From the NCBI RefSeq assembly GCF_000374045.1, contig NZ_KB893323.1, positions 1 to 64,000 on the forward strand: a DNA stretch of 64,000 nucleotides. The letters run 5' to 3'. Source of the stretch: Segetibacter koreensis DSM 18137. GTDB taxonomy: Bacteria > Bacteroidota > Bacteroidia > Chitinophagales > Chitinophagaceae. The position numbers were made by a program, and so were the translations under genes. The notes under the pieces were generated by a model that made no database searches, was not told the origin of the DNA, and saw nothing but the letters and a program-made list of their open reading frames with translations. Below are positions 17,351 to 27,090 of this stretch, piece by piece; the first letter of the stretch is position 1, and each line of letters starts with the position of its first letter.

Positions 17351-18583
17351 TTATTTAAGTACTTGTAATGAACGTTTTATAATGTTTACACAGTCAATAA
17401 CTTGTTCTTCAGTAATAATTAATGGCGGAGCAAAACGAATTTTATCGCCGTGTGTAGGTTTTGCGAGCATCCCGTTTTTCATGAGTTCAAGACAAAGAAC
17501 CCAGGCTGCATCAGGATTAGGATGATTAATAACAATAGCATTTAAAAGACCTTTACCGCGTACACTTTTTATAACCGGTGATTGAAGATTTTCCAATTCT
17601 TTACGCAGAAGGTTTCCCATTTCTTCCGCATTTTGCGCCATGTTTTCATCTTTTAAAACCTGCAAAGCTGTCATTGCAACTTTACATGCCAAAGGATTGC
17701 CTCCATAAGTAGATCCATGCTCACCTGGGTGAATATTTAACATGATGTCATCATCAGCAAGCACTGCAGAAACAGGTAACACTCCCCCACTTAACGCTTT
17801 ACCAAGAATTAATATATCTGGCCTTACATTTTCATGATCGCATGCAAGCGTTTTACCGGTACGGCAAAGACCTGTTTGTATTTCATCGGCTATAAAAAGC
17901 ACATTATATTCATTGCACAGTTCTCTTATTCCTTTCAAATAGCCATCATCAGGCAGTACCACCCCAGCCTCTCCCTGTATAGGCTCTACCATAAATGCTG
18001 CGACATTTACATCCTGGAAAGCTTTTTCAAGTGCAGCGAGGTTATTGTAGGGTACCACCTCGAATCCAGGCATATAAGGTCCAAAGCCCTCATAACTGCT
18101 GGGATCAGTAGAAGATGAAATTGCGGCAAGCGTTCTTCCCCAAAAATTATGTTCAGCAAAAATGATTTTAGCCTTATTATTAGCTATTCCTTTTTTTACG
18201 TAGCCCCACCGCCTGGCAAGTTTAATCGCAGTTTCACCGCCTTCAACTCCCGTATTCATTGGCAAAACTTTGTCGTAACCAAAATACCTTGTTATATATT
18301 GCGAATATTCGCCTAACACATTATTGTGAAAGGCCCTGCTGGTTAAAGTCAGCTTTTGTGCCTGCTCTGTTAATGCGGCAATAATAGCAGGATGGCAATG
18401 TCCCTGGTTGACAGCCGAGTACCCGCTAAGAAAATCGTAATAACGTTTTCCTTCGACATCCCACACATAAACTCCTTCACCCCGATCTAATACCACAGGT
18501 AAAGGATGATAATTATGAGCACCATATTTTTCTTCAAGGTCCAGAAACCTGGCAGTTTCAGACCCGCTAATATTTGAAAGCAT
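17351..18583 (-). CDS. rocD: Ornithine--oxo-acid aminotransferase
   Basis: 410 residues, the full family length. It is a PLP-dependent class-III aminotransferase that converts ornithine and 2-oxoglutarate to glutamate semialdehyde and glutamate. The PLP Lys is residue 262 in [10 protein letters not shown], the Asp of the cofactor site is in FIADEIQTG, and the ornithine-type N-terminal blocks are [19 protein letters not shown] and [17 protein letters not shown]. The [13 protein letters not shown] block is also diagnostic. No arginine-catabolism neighbour is present. It is convergent with nothing; the gene ahead on the minus strand is absent, and divergent ribosomal genes lie 300 bases upstream. 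Confidence 0.95.
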   Translation of the reverse strand: MLSNISGSETARFLDLEEKYGAHNYHPLPVVLDRGEGVYVWDVEGKRYYDFLSGYSAVNQGHCHPAIIAALTEQAQKLTLTSRAFHNNVLGEYSQYITRYFGYDKVLPMNTGVEGGETAIKLARRWGYVKKGIANNKAKIIFAEHNFWGRTLAAISSSTDPSSYEGFGPYMPGFEVVPYNNLAALEKAFQDVNVAAFMVEPIQGEAGVVLPDDGYLKGIRELCNEYNVLFIADEIQTGLCRTGKTLACDHENVRPDILILGKALSGGVLPVSAVLADDDIMLNIHPGEHGSTYGGNPLACKVAMTALQVLKDENMAQNAEEMGNLLRKELENLQSPVIKSVRGKGLLNAIVINHPNPDAAWVLCLELMKNGMLAKPTHGDKIRFAPPLIITEEQVIDCVNIIKRSLQVLK

Positions 18584-18883
18584 AAAATATTAATTAAGAT
18601 AAGTAAATAAGAGTATACAAAGCAGCAATAATCAGAAACAGTGATGGTCTAAAAAATCGAGGTTCAGCGCTAAGAATATCATGAAGACTTATTTACTGTC
18701 GCAATTTACTGCTATCTATCTAAACCGCAAAAGAGATGAACTTTTTATATCGATTTCAACAAAAAATAAAGTAATTTTACCGTAAAGGGAAAAGTAAAAA
18801 TTGAGAAATAAGTTAAGAAATCATTCATTTATTTTGTTTTTCTCATATTTTATCCGACCTTCGCCGTCCGAAAAAATTAAATC

Positions 18884-19120
18884 ATGGCAAGAGTATGTCA
18901 GGTAACCGGTAAGAGGCCTATCACAGGTAATACTGTTTCTCATTCAAACATTAAAACCAAGCGTCGTTTTTTACCAAATTTGCAAACAAAGCGTTTCTTT
19001 TTTGTAGAAGAAGATCGTTGGATAACTTTAAAAGTTTCTTCAGAAGCTATTCGTACTATCAATAAGAACGGATTGTCTGCTGTAATTAAAGAAATGAGAG
19101 CAAACGGTACAAAAATCTAA
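18884..19120 (+). CDS. rpmB: 50S ribosomal protein L28 (bL28)
   Basis: 78 residues. [21 protein letters not shown] and [16 protein letters not shown] are diagnostic for L28. It starts the rpmB-rpmG-DUF4295 cluster, with L33 following 21 bases later. A single Cys (residue 5) remains of the zinc-type Cys set, so this is the non-zinc form. Confidence 0.97.
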   Translation: MARVCQVTGKRPITGNTVSHSNIKTKRRFLPNLQTKRFFFVEEDRWITLKVSSEAIRTINKNGLSAVIKEMRANGTKI

Positions 19121-19141
19121 CAACCGATAAATTATTATACA

Positions 19142-19324
19142 ATGGCAAAGAAAGGTAGCAGAGTTCAGGTAATAATGGAGTGCACCGAGCATAAGAATAG
19201 TGGATTGCCCGGCACAAGTCGCTACATTACTGAAAAAAATAAAAAAAATACTCCTGAAAGGTTAGAGCTTAAAAAGTTCAATCCTATCATGAAGAAAGTT
19301 ACTGTTCACAAAGAAATTAAGTAA
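19142..19324 (+). CDS. rpmG: 50S ribosomal protein L33 (bL33)
   Basis: 60 residues. It starts [19 protein letters not shown] and contains [23 protein letters not shown], the L33 signature. The CxxC zinc pair of C+ type L33 is not present (one Cys in MECTEH), so it is the zinc-independent form. It lies between L28 and the DUF4295 gene. Confidence 0.97.
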   Translation: MAKKGSRVQVIMECTEHKNSGLPGTSRYITEKNKKNTPERLELKKFNPIMKKVTVHKEIK

Positions 19325-19385
19325 GCTTTTGATTATTATGCGGCATCGTATAATAGTTAAAAGATAAATCTCAAATAATACTAAG

Positions 19386-19559
19386 ATGGCAAAAGCAGCT
19401 AAAACAGCGATAAAGACAAAAGACCAAAAAGCAGCGGCAGAAGCTAAAAACTGGAGCAAAGTAATTAAAGCGGTTCGCAGCCCAAAAACAGGCGCTTACA
19501 CTTTTAAAGAAGCTATTATACACAAGGATAAGGTTAAAGATTTCTTGTCCTCCAAATAG
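19386..19559 (+). CDS. DUF4295 family small ribosome-associated protein
   Basis: 57 residues, very basic and Ala/Lys-rich at the N terminus (MAKAAKTAIKTKDQKAAAEA), then a conserved part (NWSKVIKAVRSPKTGAYTFKEAIIHKDKV). It always follows rpmB and rpmG in Bacteroidota as far as I remember. I recall with moderate confidence that this family corresponds to the Bacteroidota-specific 50S protein named bL38 in the Flavobacterium johnsoniae ribosome structure. The gene ends just before a terminator hairpin at 19591. Confidence 0.9.
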   Translation: MAKAAKTAIKTKDQKAAAEAKNWSKVIKAVRSPKTGAYTFKEAIIHKDKVKDFLSSK

Positions 19560-19590
19560 TTGTTTATCCTAAACGCTAATAAATAATTGA

Positions 19591-19617
19591 AGCTGTCCTT
19601 TTTCAGGATGGCTTTTT
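19591..19617 (+). terminator. Terminator of the rpmB-rpmG-DUF4295 operon
   Basis: AGCTGTCCT and AGGATGGCT pair over 9 bp (two G-U pairs) around a TTTTC loop, followed by a T-run. It lies 31 bases after the last stop codon. Confidence 0.8.
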
Positions 19618-19704
19618 GTATTTTACTTATGTAACTTACAGCCGTTTAGATTTTAAAAAAAAAGACTATTTTGGTTACTGGCTGTCAAACCTTTATTCAT
19701 CATT

Positions 19705-19725
19705 TGTTGCGTCGCACACTTGTAC
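19705..19725 (+). repeat. Dispersed intergenic 21-mer, copy 1
   Basis: A 21-base sequence beginning TGTTGCGTCGCAC and ending CTTGTAC lies 56 bases before ftsY. A copy with one difference lies 76 bases before the CPBP-protease gene (63138-63158), in the same orientation to the gene. The TTG inside it could serve as a -33 element. Confidence 0.5.
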
Positions 19726-19781
19726 ATTAGTAAATCTATTGAACAAATACCTACGCTATTAACTATATAAACTTACGTAGT

Positions 19782-20747
19782 ATGAGCTTTTTTGGAAAAC
19801 TTTTTGGTAAAAAAGAAAAAGAAACACTTGATGAGGGCCTGCAAAAAACGAATGAAAATTTTTTTACAAAAATAACAAAAGCAATTGCAGGCAAAAGTAC
19901 GGTAGATGAAGAAGTGCTGGATACCCTGGAAGAAGCATTGATAACCGCTGATGTAGGATTAGACACAACCATTGAAATTATAAAGCGTATAGAAGACAGG
20001 GTAGCAAGAGACAAATATGTTAACACCAGTGAATTAAATAGTATTTTACACGCTGAAATTAGAGAGGTACTGGTTGATTCACCTGAAAATAGTTATAAAG
20101 ATTTTACCACTCCATCTGGTAAAAAGCCATATGTGATATTAGTCGTGGGTGTAAACGGTGTAGGAAAAACGACTACTATTGGTAAACTTGCATACAATTT
20201 TACAAAAGCAGGTAAGAAAGTTTTGCTTGGCGCGGCTGATACCTTCCGGGCAGCAGCGGTTGACCAGTTAACGATTTGGAGTGAAAGAACAAATGTTCCT
20301 ATTGTAAAGCAGCCTATGGGTAGCGACCCCAGCGCTGTAGCTTTTGATACAGTACAAAGTGGTGTCTCAAGAGGAAGCGATGTTGTGATAATAGATACTG
20401 CAGGCCGCTTACATAACAAAGCACATTTAATGGACGAGCTTGGAAAAATAAAACGTGTTATCCAAAAAGTTATTCCTGATGCGCCGCACGAAGTTATGTT
20501 AGTTCTTGATGGTTCAACCGGGCAAAATGCAGTTGAACAAGCCAAACAATTTACTGCTGCAACAGATGTTACTGCTATTGCCATTACAAAGTTGGATGGC
20601 ACTGCAAAAGGTGGCGTTGTACTCGCTATTGCTAACCAGTTTAAAATTCCGGTTAAGTTTATCGGCGTAGGAGAAAAAATGGAAGACTTACTTGTTTTTG
20701 ACAAAAATGAATTTGTTGATAGCCTGTTTAAGTTAAAAGAAGAGTGA
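19782..20747 (+). CDS. ftsY: Signal recognition particle receptor FtsY
   Basis: 321 residues, the short form without a long acidic N-terminal domain. The N-terminal helical domain (about 20-95) is followed by the G domain. G1 is GVNGVGKTT (from residue 123), then come the DTFRAAAVDQL insertion-box motif, G3 DTAGR, G4 TKLDGTAKGG and the closing GVGEKMEDLLVF. It docks ribosomes carrying SRP at the membrane by paired GTP hydrolysis with Ffh. It follows the ribosomal cluster, as commonly seen in this phylum, but a terminator separates it from L33/DUF4295. Confidence 0.97.
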   Translation: MSFFGKLFGKKEKETLDEGLQKTNENFFTKITKAIAGKSTVDEEVLDTLEEALITADVGLDTTIEIIKRIEDRVARDKYVNTSELNSILHAEIREVLVDSPENSYKDFTTPSGKKPYVILVVGVNGVGKTTTIGKLAYNFTKAGKKVLLGAADTFRAAAVDQLTIWSERTNVPIVKQPMGSDPSAVAFDTVQSGVSRGSDVVIIDTAGRLHNKAHLMDELGKIKRVIQKVIPDAPHEVMLVLDGSTGQNAVEQAKQFTAATDVTAIAITKLDGTAKGGVVLAIANQFKIPVKFIGVGEKMEDLLVFDKNEFVDSLFKLKEE

Positions 20748-20883
20748 GCAAAATAAGAAGACGCAATCTGCAATAAACGACTGTATATGATTAGGAGTAA
20801 GCCGTGGAGACAGGAAAGACGAAATAGCCAAGGCGCTTTCACCGTAACCCTTTTATAAACCTTTCACCTTTGCCTTCTACATT

Positions 20884-22050
20884 ATGAATTTCATTTTGTA
20901 CGACACAAAAGCCAGGAGAAGACTATTTCCTCTTACCACAACACGAGCGGTTGCTGACATAAGAATGGGGATTTTAACCATTAAAGAACGATGGGAAAAG
21001 ATGACAGGTGCCAGGGTTTTTGTGCTTACAGAAGAGTATCTTCTGCCTCTTTATGAAGCAATACCAGCAGATGATTATGTTTTTATTGATGCATGCATTA
21101 TCCCCTCTTACGAATTAATACAAAGAATAAATAATCTTCCTGAAGGTGAAGGTATAAGAGATAAAAACGGGCTTATAGCCGGCAAAGCTTCAATTGATAC
21201 ATTTCCATCAATACACGGAGTATCTGCACTTTTTAATGAAGTTTCTTCTGTAACTGCCGTTAAACGCCTGATGTTTCCTTACCAGATTTTTCAATGGAAT
21301 GAAGAAATGATTCAGTTAGATTTTAAATTACTTACAAAAGGAAGAATATCTAACAATCTTAATGATTCAGTTCATGTAACCAGATCCTCTCAAATATTTA
21401 TTGAAGATGGAGCGCAAATTAGTTATACCAACCTCAATGCATCTTCAGGGCCCATTTATATTGGTAAAGACACTACGATAATGGAAGGTTGTTTCATTCG
21501 CGGCCCTTTTTCTTTAGGTGAAGGTGCTGTGTTGAAAATGGGTTCAAAAATATATGGAGCTACTACTATTGGGCCTTACTGTACAGCCGGCGGCGAAATA
21601 AAAAATAGTGTAATGAGCGGTTACAGCAACAAAGCTCATGATGGTTACCTCGGAGACAGTGTTATTGGTGAATGGTGTAACCTCGGCGCCGGCACATCTA
21701 ACAGCAATGTTAAGAATACTGGCGGAGAAGTAAATGCGTGGAATTATTATGAAAACAGCTATGTGCCCGCTGGAATCAAATGCGGTGTAATAATGGGAGA
21801 TTATTCCAGAACTTCGATCAATACATCTATAAATACCGGCACTGTAATAGGCGTTTGCTGCAATGTATTTGGCGAAGGACTAACGCCAAAATTTATCAAC
21901 GATTTTTCATGGGGAGCCGATGGACAAAATCAGTACGAATTTGAAAAAGCAGTAAAAGATATTTCAAACTGGAAAAAGATGAAGAATAAAATTCTGCGTG
22001 AGCCGGAAACAAAAATTTTGAAACATATCTTTGAAAATTATACCAAATAA
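20884..22050 (+). CDS. GlmU-like putative sugar nucleotidyltransferase
   Basis: 388 residues. The N terminus matches the GlmU_N-like domain found in Bacteroidota (LFPLTTTRAVADIRMGILTI), and the second half (about 180-345) is a left-handed beta-helix of hexapeptide repeats (ISYTNLNASSGPIYIGKDTTIMEG and onwards). This two-part layout resembles bifunctional uridylyl/acetyltransferase GlmU, but the pyrophosphorylase Gly-rich loop (GxGTRM) is absent, so nucleotidyltransfer is unproven. NCBI-type names for relatives are putative sugar nucleotidyl transferase. It lies 25 bases upstream of tpiA, so the two are probably cotranscribed. Cell-wall precursor work is the likely context. Confidence 0.85.
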   Translation: MNFILYDTKARRRLFPLTTTRAVADIRMGILTIKERWEKMTGARVFVLTEEYLLPLYEAIPADDYVFIDACIIPSYELIQRINNLPEGEGIRDKNGLIAGKASIDTFPSIHGVSALFNEVSSVTAVKRLMFPYQIFQWNEEMIQLDFKLLTKGRISNNLNDSVHVTRSSQIFIEDGAQISYTNLNASSGPIYIGKDTTIMEGCFIRGPFSLGEGAVLKMGSKIYGATTIGPYCTAGGEIKNSVMSGYSNKAHDGYLGDSVIGEWCNLGAGTSNSNVKNTGGEVNAWNYYENSYVPAGIKCGVIMGDYSRTSINTSINTGTVIGVCCNVFGEGLTPKFINDFSWGADGQNQYEFEKAVKDISNWKKMKNKILREPETKILKHIFENYTK

Positions 22051-22075
22051 AATAACAGCAGAAACATCTATTAAC

Positions 22076-22837
22076 ATGAGAACACAAATTGCAGCAGCAA
22101 ACTGGAAAATGAACCTGACGCTCCAGGAAGCCCAAACACTTTTGGATAATATTTTGAAGCAGACTGATAACATAGGAGAAAACAGGAAAGTTATTTTTGC
22201 TGTACCAGCATGCTATCTTACAGTGGCAAACGAAAAAATAGCCAACACTTCTAATGTTTTTGTAGCAGCACAAAATGTATATTCAAAAAAATCAGGAGCA
22301 TTTACTGGTGAGCTATCTGTAACAATGCTGAAAAGCATCAATGTTAATTACGCCGTCATTGGTCATAGCGAAAGACGTGAATACTTCAATGAGAGTAACC
22401 AGTTTCTTGCCGATAAAGTAAAAATTTGTCTTGAAGAAAATATTACTCCTATTTTTTGCTGTGGTGAGGCTTTACCTGTGAGAGAAGTAAATCAACAAAA
22501 TGATTTCGTGACCAGGCAATTAGAAGAAAGTCTTTTCAGCTTATCTGCTGAGGAAATTCAAAAAGTTATTATTGCTTATGAACCAATTTGGGCAATAGGT
22601 ACAGGAAAAACAGCTAGCAGTGACCAGGCCCAGGAGATGCATGCGCATATACGCACACAGATTGGCCGTAAATATGGGGAAGCTGTTGCTGACGGCATAT
22701 CTATTTTATATGGTGGCAGCGTAAAGGCATCAAATGCTAAAGACATATTTGGAAAACCTGATGTAGATGGAGGTCTTGTGGGCGGTTCATCTCTGATTGC
22801 TGACGAATTTGTTCCGATCATTAAAGCGTTGAAATAA
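22076..22837 (+). CDS. tpiA: Triosephosphate isomerase
   Basis: 253 residues when the start is MRTQIAAANWKMN (ATG at 22076). Residues before this in the longer frame do not belong to the family. The catalytic Lys is in ANWKMN, the catalytic His is in VIGHSERRE, and the catalytic Glu in AYEPIWAIGTGKTA. The phosphate-binding end is ILYGGSVKASNA and DGGLVGGSSL. It interconverts dihydroxyacetone phosphate and glyceraldehyde 3-phosphate in glycolysis. The gene follows the GlmU-like gene closely. Confidence 0.97.
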   Translation: MRTQIAAANWKMNLTLQEAQTLLDNILKQTDNIGENRKVIFAVPACYLTVANEKIANTSNVFVAAQNVYSKKSGAFTGELSVTMLKSINVNYAVIGHSERREYFNESNQFLADKVKICLEENITPIFCCGEALPVREVNQQNDFVTRQLEESLFSLSAEEIQKVIIAYEPIWAIGTGKTASSDQAQEMHAHIRTQIGRKYGEAVADGISILYGGSVKASNAKDIFGKPDVDGGLVGGSSLIADEFVPIIKALK

Positions 22838-23183
22838 CCTGTGCTAATTATTTGTCTTTTTAAAAAAAGTTCAAAAATAATTATTACTGATACCAGCTTC
22901 GGTTTTCATTGGTAACTGTTGCCTGCCAATTACTTTGTCGGCAATCCTATGTTCAGCTTTCGCATTTCCAAATACCATTACTTACAGAATCACAGAGCTT
23001 TTAAGTGTTTGGCAGAAGTTTTATCCGTCTTCGGTACTTCTGCCAAATACTTTTTTTCTTCTTTATTTGGACCAAATCGTTCATTTGATTTCTAATTTAA
23101 TATTTCTAAATGTTTTACAACAGAATTTCCGCAATTTCACGGAGAGTTTTAATTCTAAAATATATTAAATACAAAAAACATTT
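22838..23183. other. Intergenic region upstream of the aquaporin gene
   Basis: About 345 bases. It contains a perfect 12-bp inverted repeat (23008-23047) followed by a T-rich run. No reading frame looks coding. Confidence 0.5.
23008..23056 (+). terminator. Large hairpin with T-run: tpiA terminator or glpF leader hairpin
   Basis: TTTGGCAGAAGT (23008-23019) and ACTTCTGCCAAA (23036-23047) are a perfect 12-bp inverted repeat with a 16-base loop. A run of seven T starts two bases later. It lies 170 bases after tpiA and 128 bases before the aquaporin gene, so either a late terminator or an attenuator-like leader is possible. Confidence 0.55.
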
Positions 23184-23915
23184 ATGAGCGAATTTTCGGC
23201 CGAACTCATTGGGACAATGTTTGTTATTTTACTGGGCAATGGCGTAGTAGCAAACGTAGTATTAAAAGGAACAAAAGGCAGCAACGCCGGTTGGATGGTA
23301 ATTACCACAGGATGGGCATTGGCTGTATTTGTAGGAGTTGTAATTGCAGGTCCTTTTAGCGGAGCACATCTTAATCCCGCTGTTACTATTGCCCTTGCTA
23401 TGGTCGGAAAATTTAGTTGGGCAAAAGTCGGAGGCTACGTTTTAGCGCAGTTTCTTGGCGCTATGTTGGGTTCGTTTCTTGTTTGGCTTGTATATATCGA
23501 TCATTTTCGATGCACAGAAGACCCTGATACATTGCTTGCCGTGTTCAGCACTTCACCTGCAATTAAAAACCTCTTATTTAATTTACTTAGTGAGATTGTT
23601 GGAACCTTTGTGTTAGTTTTTGTTATTTTTTATTTTACCGGTGCTGAAATATCTAATCCAAAAACTCCTATCGGCCTGGGCTCATTAGGAGCAATACCCG
23701 TCGCATTTCTTGTTTGGGCGATCGGCCTTTCATTAGGCGGCACTACAGGTTATGCCATCAATCCGGTAAGAGATTTTGGTCCGCGCATTATACATGCGTT
23801 GTTGCCTATAAAACAAAAGAGCAGCAGCAACTGGAAGTACGCATGGGTACCCATTATGGGGCCATTTATAGGTGCGGCTATAGCGGCAATTGTCTTTTCT
23901 CTGTTAAAATCCTGA
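23184..23915 (+). CDS. Aquaglyceroporin (MIP family)
   Basis: 243 residues with six membrane helices and the two half-helix loops of the MIP fold. The first loop is the canonical SGAHLNPAVT (NPA at 64-66). The second is GYAINPVRDFGPR, so the second NPA is NPV (193-195). The Asp directly after (Arg196-Asp197) is the mark of glycerol-type channels (GlpF group) rather than strict water channels. It would allow passive entry of glycerol and similar solutes through the inner membrane. No glycerol kinase is adjacent. The large extracellular loop between helices 3 and 4 (HFRCTEDPDTLLAVFSTSPAI) is longer than in AqpZ and typical of the GlpF group. Confidence 0.9.
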   Translation: MSEFSAELIGTMFVILLGNGVVANVVLKGTKGSNAGWMVITTGWALAVFVGVVIAGPFSGAHLNPAVTIALAMVGKFSWAKVGGYVLAQFLGAMLGSFLVWLVYIDHFRCTEDPDTLLAVFSTSPAIKNLLFNLLSEIVGTFVLVFVIFYFTGAEISNPKTPIGLGSLGAIPVAFLVWAIGLSLGGTTGYAINPVRDFGPRIIHALLPIKQKSSSNWKYAWVPIMGPFIGAAIAAIVFSLLKS

Positions 23916-24131
23916 TAGCTAAATAAAAGATCAACATGAGTATAATGTAATCTATCTTTTTTATTGACATTCTTTCAAATTAAAGAATATCAGCAATCCT
24001 ATTTTACCATTTCCAAAACTGTTGTTATAAAAATTCATTCTATCGAAAACTCTTTCCTTTTCACTTCCTTATTCTCTAATTTTTAATAGTATTGTCTAAA
24101 TTTCACGCCTTATAAGTAATAAATGTGTTTT

Positions 24132-26300
24132 ATGAAGTTATTTTCTCTTTTTACTGTTATTCTTTTTTGTGTTTCATTTTCAGCAAGATGTCAATTTTCA
24201 GAAGATATTCAATGGTCTAAAAATGGGGATAGTTATTATGAGCTCGAAAACAATGCAATTGTACAATATCAGCTCCCCTCGTTTCAAAAAACAGTGGTAC
24301 TTGACACAGTTAAATTAATTCCTAAAGGACAAAACAAAGCAATTAAAGTCAGAAGTTTTTCATTTAGTGGAAACGAAAAAAAAATATTGATTTTCACAAA
24401 TAGCAAAAAGGTGTGGCGCCGGGATACAAGAGGCGATTACTGGGTGCTAAATACAGCGACTAACACATTAAAGCAACTGGGCAAAGGAAGGCCGGCATCT
24501 TCGCTAATGTTTGCCAAAATATCACCCGATGGTACAAAAGCTGCCTATGTAAGTGAACATAATGTCTATGTGGAAGATCTTGCAACTGATAAAATTCGAC
24601 GCTTAACAAAAGACGGCACATCAAGGCTAATCAATGGTACTTTTGATTGGGCTTATGAAGAAGAGTTTAGTTGCAGAGATGGTTTCAGGTGGAGTAATAA
24701 CAGCAGGAATATCGCGTACTGGCAAGTAGATGCTAGGAAAATTAAAAACTTCCTGCTTATAGACAATACAGACTCTCTCTACTCCTTTACCATCCCTGTC
24801 GAGTATCCTAAAGTGGGTCAAAACCCATCACCTGCAAAAGCGGGTGTTGTAAATATATCAACAGGCAAAACTACCTGGGTCAATCTTCCTGGCGATCCCC
24901 AACAGCATTATATTCCCCGCATGGAATGGGCGGCCAACAATACAGAAATAATACTTGAACAGTTAAACAGGAAACAAAATGAGGCAAAAATCTTTTTATG
25001 CAATGCGGTTACCGGCTCATCAAAGGCAATTTACACAGAAAACGACAAAGCGTGGATAGATGTAAAAGCACGTTGGAGCGAAGACCCAACGGGTTGGGAA
25101 TGGATAAACAACGGGAAAGAATTTTTATGGGTGTCTGAAAAAGATGGCTGGCGCCACATTTACCGGGTTACCCGCGATGGTAAAGAAACGAAAATTACAA
25201 AGGGTAATTACGATATTATGAGCGTGGATGGAATTGATGAAAAGAACGGCATGGTGTATTTTACGGCTTCACCAAATAATGCCACTCAGAAATATTTATA
25301 CAAAATTGCTCTTAATGGCAACCAGGAGTTAGAAATGGTGTCACCATCGGCACAACAGGGATCACATTCTTATAATATTTCACCGGGAAGTTTATATGCC
25401 AGTCACAATTTTTCGAATATAAAAAATGAATTTGTATCAGATTGGGTTAGTCTCCCTGGTTATTCAAGTATCCGGGTAACAGACAAGTCTACAAAAGGTG
25501 ATGAACAAACGCCGGCTCCGGAAATGTTCCAGGTAACCACCGATGATAATGTAACTATGGACGGATGGATGATAAAACCAACAAATTTTGACAGTACTAA
25601 AAAATATCCTGTTTTATTTTATGTTTATACAGAGCCGGCAGGTACAACAGTAAAAGATGCGGCAGGTATTGCAGGCACACGTTTATACGAAGGGGACATT
25701 GCCGCCGATGGCTATATACAAATTAGCCTCGATGGTCGTGGCACTCCTGCACCTAAAGGAGCTGAATGGCGTAAAGCTATTTATCGTAAAGTAGGTATAA
25801 TTAATATTCGCGACCAGGCTATGGCAGCAAAAAAAATTATGGACTGGCAGTTTGTGGATACCAGTCGCATAGCAGTTTGGGGATGGAGCGGGGGCGGTTC
25901 AACTACGTTAAATCTGCTGTTTCAATACCCTGAAATTTACAAAACTGGCATAGCTATAGCTCCTGTTGCCAACAGGTTGCTATACGACAATATTTACGAG
26001 GAACGTTATATGGGTTTACGCGAAGAGAACTTAGCAGATTATGTGAACGCGTCTGCCCTTTCACACGCCAAAGATCTCCGTGGCAATTTGTTGGTTATAC
26101 ATGGCACAGGAGACGATAATGTCCACTACCAGGGCACAGAAATGCTGGTGAACGAACTGGTAAAATATAATAAGTACTTCGAAATGTTAAGCTATCCTAA
26201 CCGTACGCACAGTATTAGTGAGGGAGAAGGCACACGATCTCATTTGTCAATGTCATTTACCAAATATTTACAGGAACATTGCCCGCCCGGAGGAAGATAA
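24132..26300 (+). CDS. S9 family dipeptidyl-peptidase (DPP4-type)
   Basis: 722 residues from the ATG at 24132; an ATG nine bases earlier is also in frame. A signal peptide (MKLFSLFTVILFCVSFSARC) is followed by the eight-bladed propeller (about 30-480) and the alpha/beta hydrolase domain (about 490-720). The catalytic Ser586 lies in WGWSGGG, the Asp in HGTGDDNVHYQ (661/662) and His693 in NRTHSIS. The propeller has the double-Glu-like DPP4 feature EEEFSCRDGFRW (about residues 176-187), where Glu residues hold the free N terminus of the peptide substrate. It would clip dipeptides from periplasmic or imported peptides. The gene is monocistronic. Confidence 0.93.
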   Translation: MKLFSLFTVILFCVSFSARCQFSEDIQWSKNGDSYYELENNAIVQYQLPSFQKTVVLDTVKLIPKGQNKAIKVRSFSFSGNEKKILIFTNSKKVWRRDTRGDYWVLNTATNTLKQLGKGRPASSLMFAKISPDGTKAAYVSEHNVYVEDLATDKIRRLTKDGTSRLINGTFDWAYEEEFSCRDGFRWSNNSRNIAYWQVDARKIKNFLLIDNTDSLYSFTIPVEYPKVGQNPSPAKAGVVNISTGKTTWVNLPGDPQQHYIPRMEWAANNTEIILEQLNRKQNEAKIFLCNAVTGSSKAIYTENDKAWIDVKARWSEDPTGWEWINNGKEFLWVSEKDGWRHIYRVTRDGKETKITKGNYDIMSVDGIDEKNGMVYFTASPNNATQKYLYKIALNGNQELEMVSPSAQQGSHSYNISPGSLYASHNFSNIKNEFVSDWVSLPGYSSIRVTDKSTKGDEQTPAPEMFQVTTDDNVTMDGWMIKPTNFDSTKKYPVLFYVYTEPAGTTVKDAAGIAGTRLYEGDIAADGYIQISLDGRGTPAPKGAEWRKAIYRKVGIINIRDQAMAAKKIMDWQFVDTSRIAVWGWSGGGSTTLNLLFQYPEIYKTGIAIAPVANRLLYDNIYEERYMGLREENLADYVNASALSHAKDLRGNLLVIHGTGDDNVHYQGTEMLVNELVKYNKYFEMLSYPNRTHSISEGEGTRSHLSMSFTKYLQEHCPPGGR

Positions 26301-26448
26301 TTATTCCTATAAAAATGGTAAAGTCTTTCTAATTTCTTTAAAACCACCCGGCGGAATTATTTTGAAAACAAAAGCGAAAGATCTTCCAGGAAGGAAAACA
26401 GTAACTTTAGATTTAAATTTGAGAAATTATTAGTAATATTTAATATAG

Positions 26449-27090
26449 ATGCGTGAAAACTTATTTATAGCACTGGAAGGCATTGATGGAAGCGGAAAGA
26501 GCACCCAGGCGAAACTTTTATCTCAAAGGCTAATAAGCATGGGACATAAAGTCTATACAACTTTTGAACCTACTGACAGCCCTATTGGTTCTATTATCAG
26601 GAACATAATGAAAGGAAGAATTAATTGTGATCATAAAACAATTGCAGGTTTGTTTGTAGCAGACAGATTAGATCACCTTTTAAATGAAGTAAATGGTATA
26701 GTGAAGAAAATTGAAGAAGGCTACACAGTAATTACCGACCGTTATTACTTTTCTTCTTATGCCTACCATGGAACACATATGAATATGGATTGGGTTATAA
26801 ATGCAAATGCCATGAGTGCAGAAATTTTAAGACCCGATATAAATATTTTTATAGATGTACTTCCGGAAACTTCCATGGAAAGACTAAATAATAATAGAAG
26901 CATCATAGAATTGTACGAAACTTTGGAAAATCTTCAGAATGTAAGAGAAAAGTACTTTGAGGCCTTTGACAAACTGAAGCTTGAAGAAAACATTTTTATT
27001 ACAAATGGCAATCTTTCTTTAGACGAGGTATCAAATAATATTTGGAATGAAATTGAGAAGATATTAAAACGCGAGAAGTCTTACGCATAA
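26449..27090 (+). CDS. tmk: dTMP kinase
   Basis: 213 residues. P-loop EGIDGSGKST (10-19), the DRY-type block TDRYYFSSYAYHG, and FEPTDSPIG for the substrate site. It phosphorylates dTMP to dTDP. The LID region (NNRSIIELYETLENLQNV) has a rather short arginine set. A TAAATTTG -7-like element at 26414-26421 lies just upstream, but no -33 partner was found. The protein lacks any fusion partner. Confidence 0.93.
   Translation: MRENLFIALEGIDGSGKSTQAKLLSQRLISMGHKVYTTFEPTDSPIGSIIRNIMKGRINCDHKTIAGLFVADRLDHLLNEVNGIVKKIEEGYTVITDRYYFSSYAYHGTHMNMDWVINANAMSAEILRPDINIFIDVLPETSMERLNNNRSIIELYETLENLQNVREKYFEAFDKLKLEENIFITNGNLSLDEVSNNIWNEIEKILKREKSYA

Noticed and set aside
22935-23168. 77-codon + strand frame before the aquaporin gene
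   Set aside because: It spans the inverted repeat and has low-complexity Phe/Leu/Ser content. It looks like non-coding sequence.
26218-26433. 71-codon + strand frame at the end of the DPP4 gene
   Set aside because: Its first third overlaps the peptidase in another frame, and the rest has no recognisable features.
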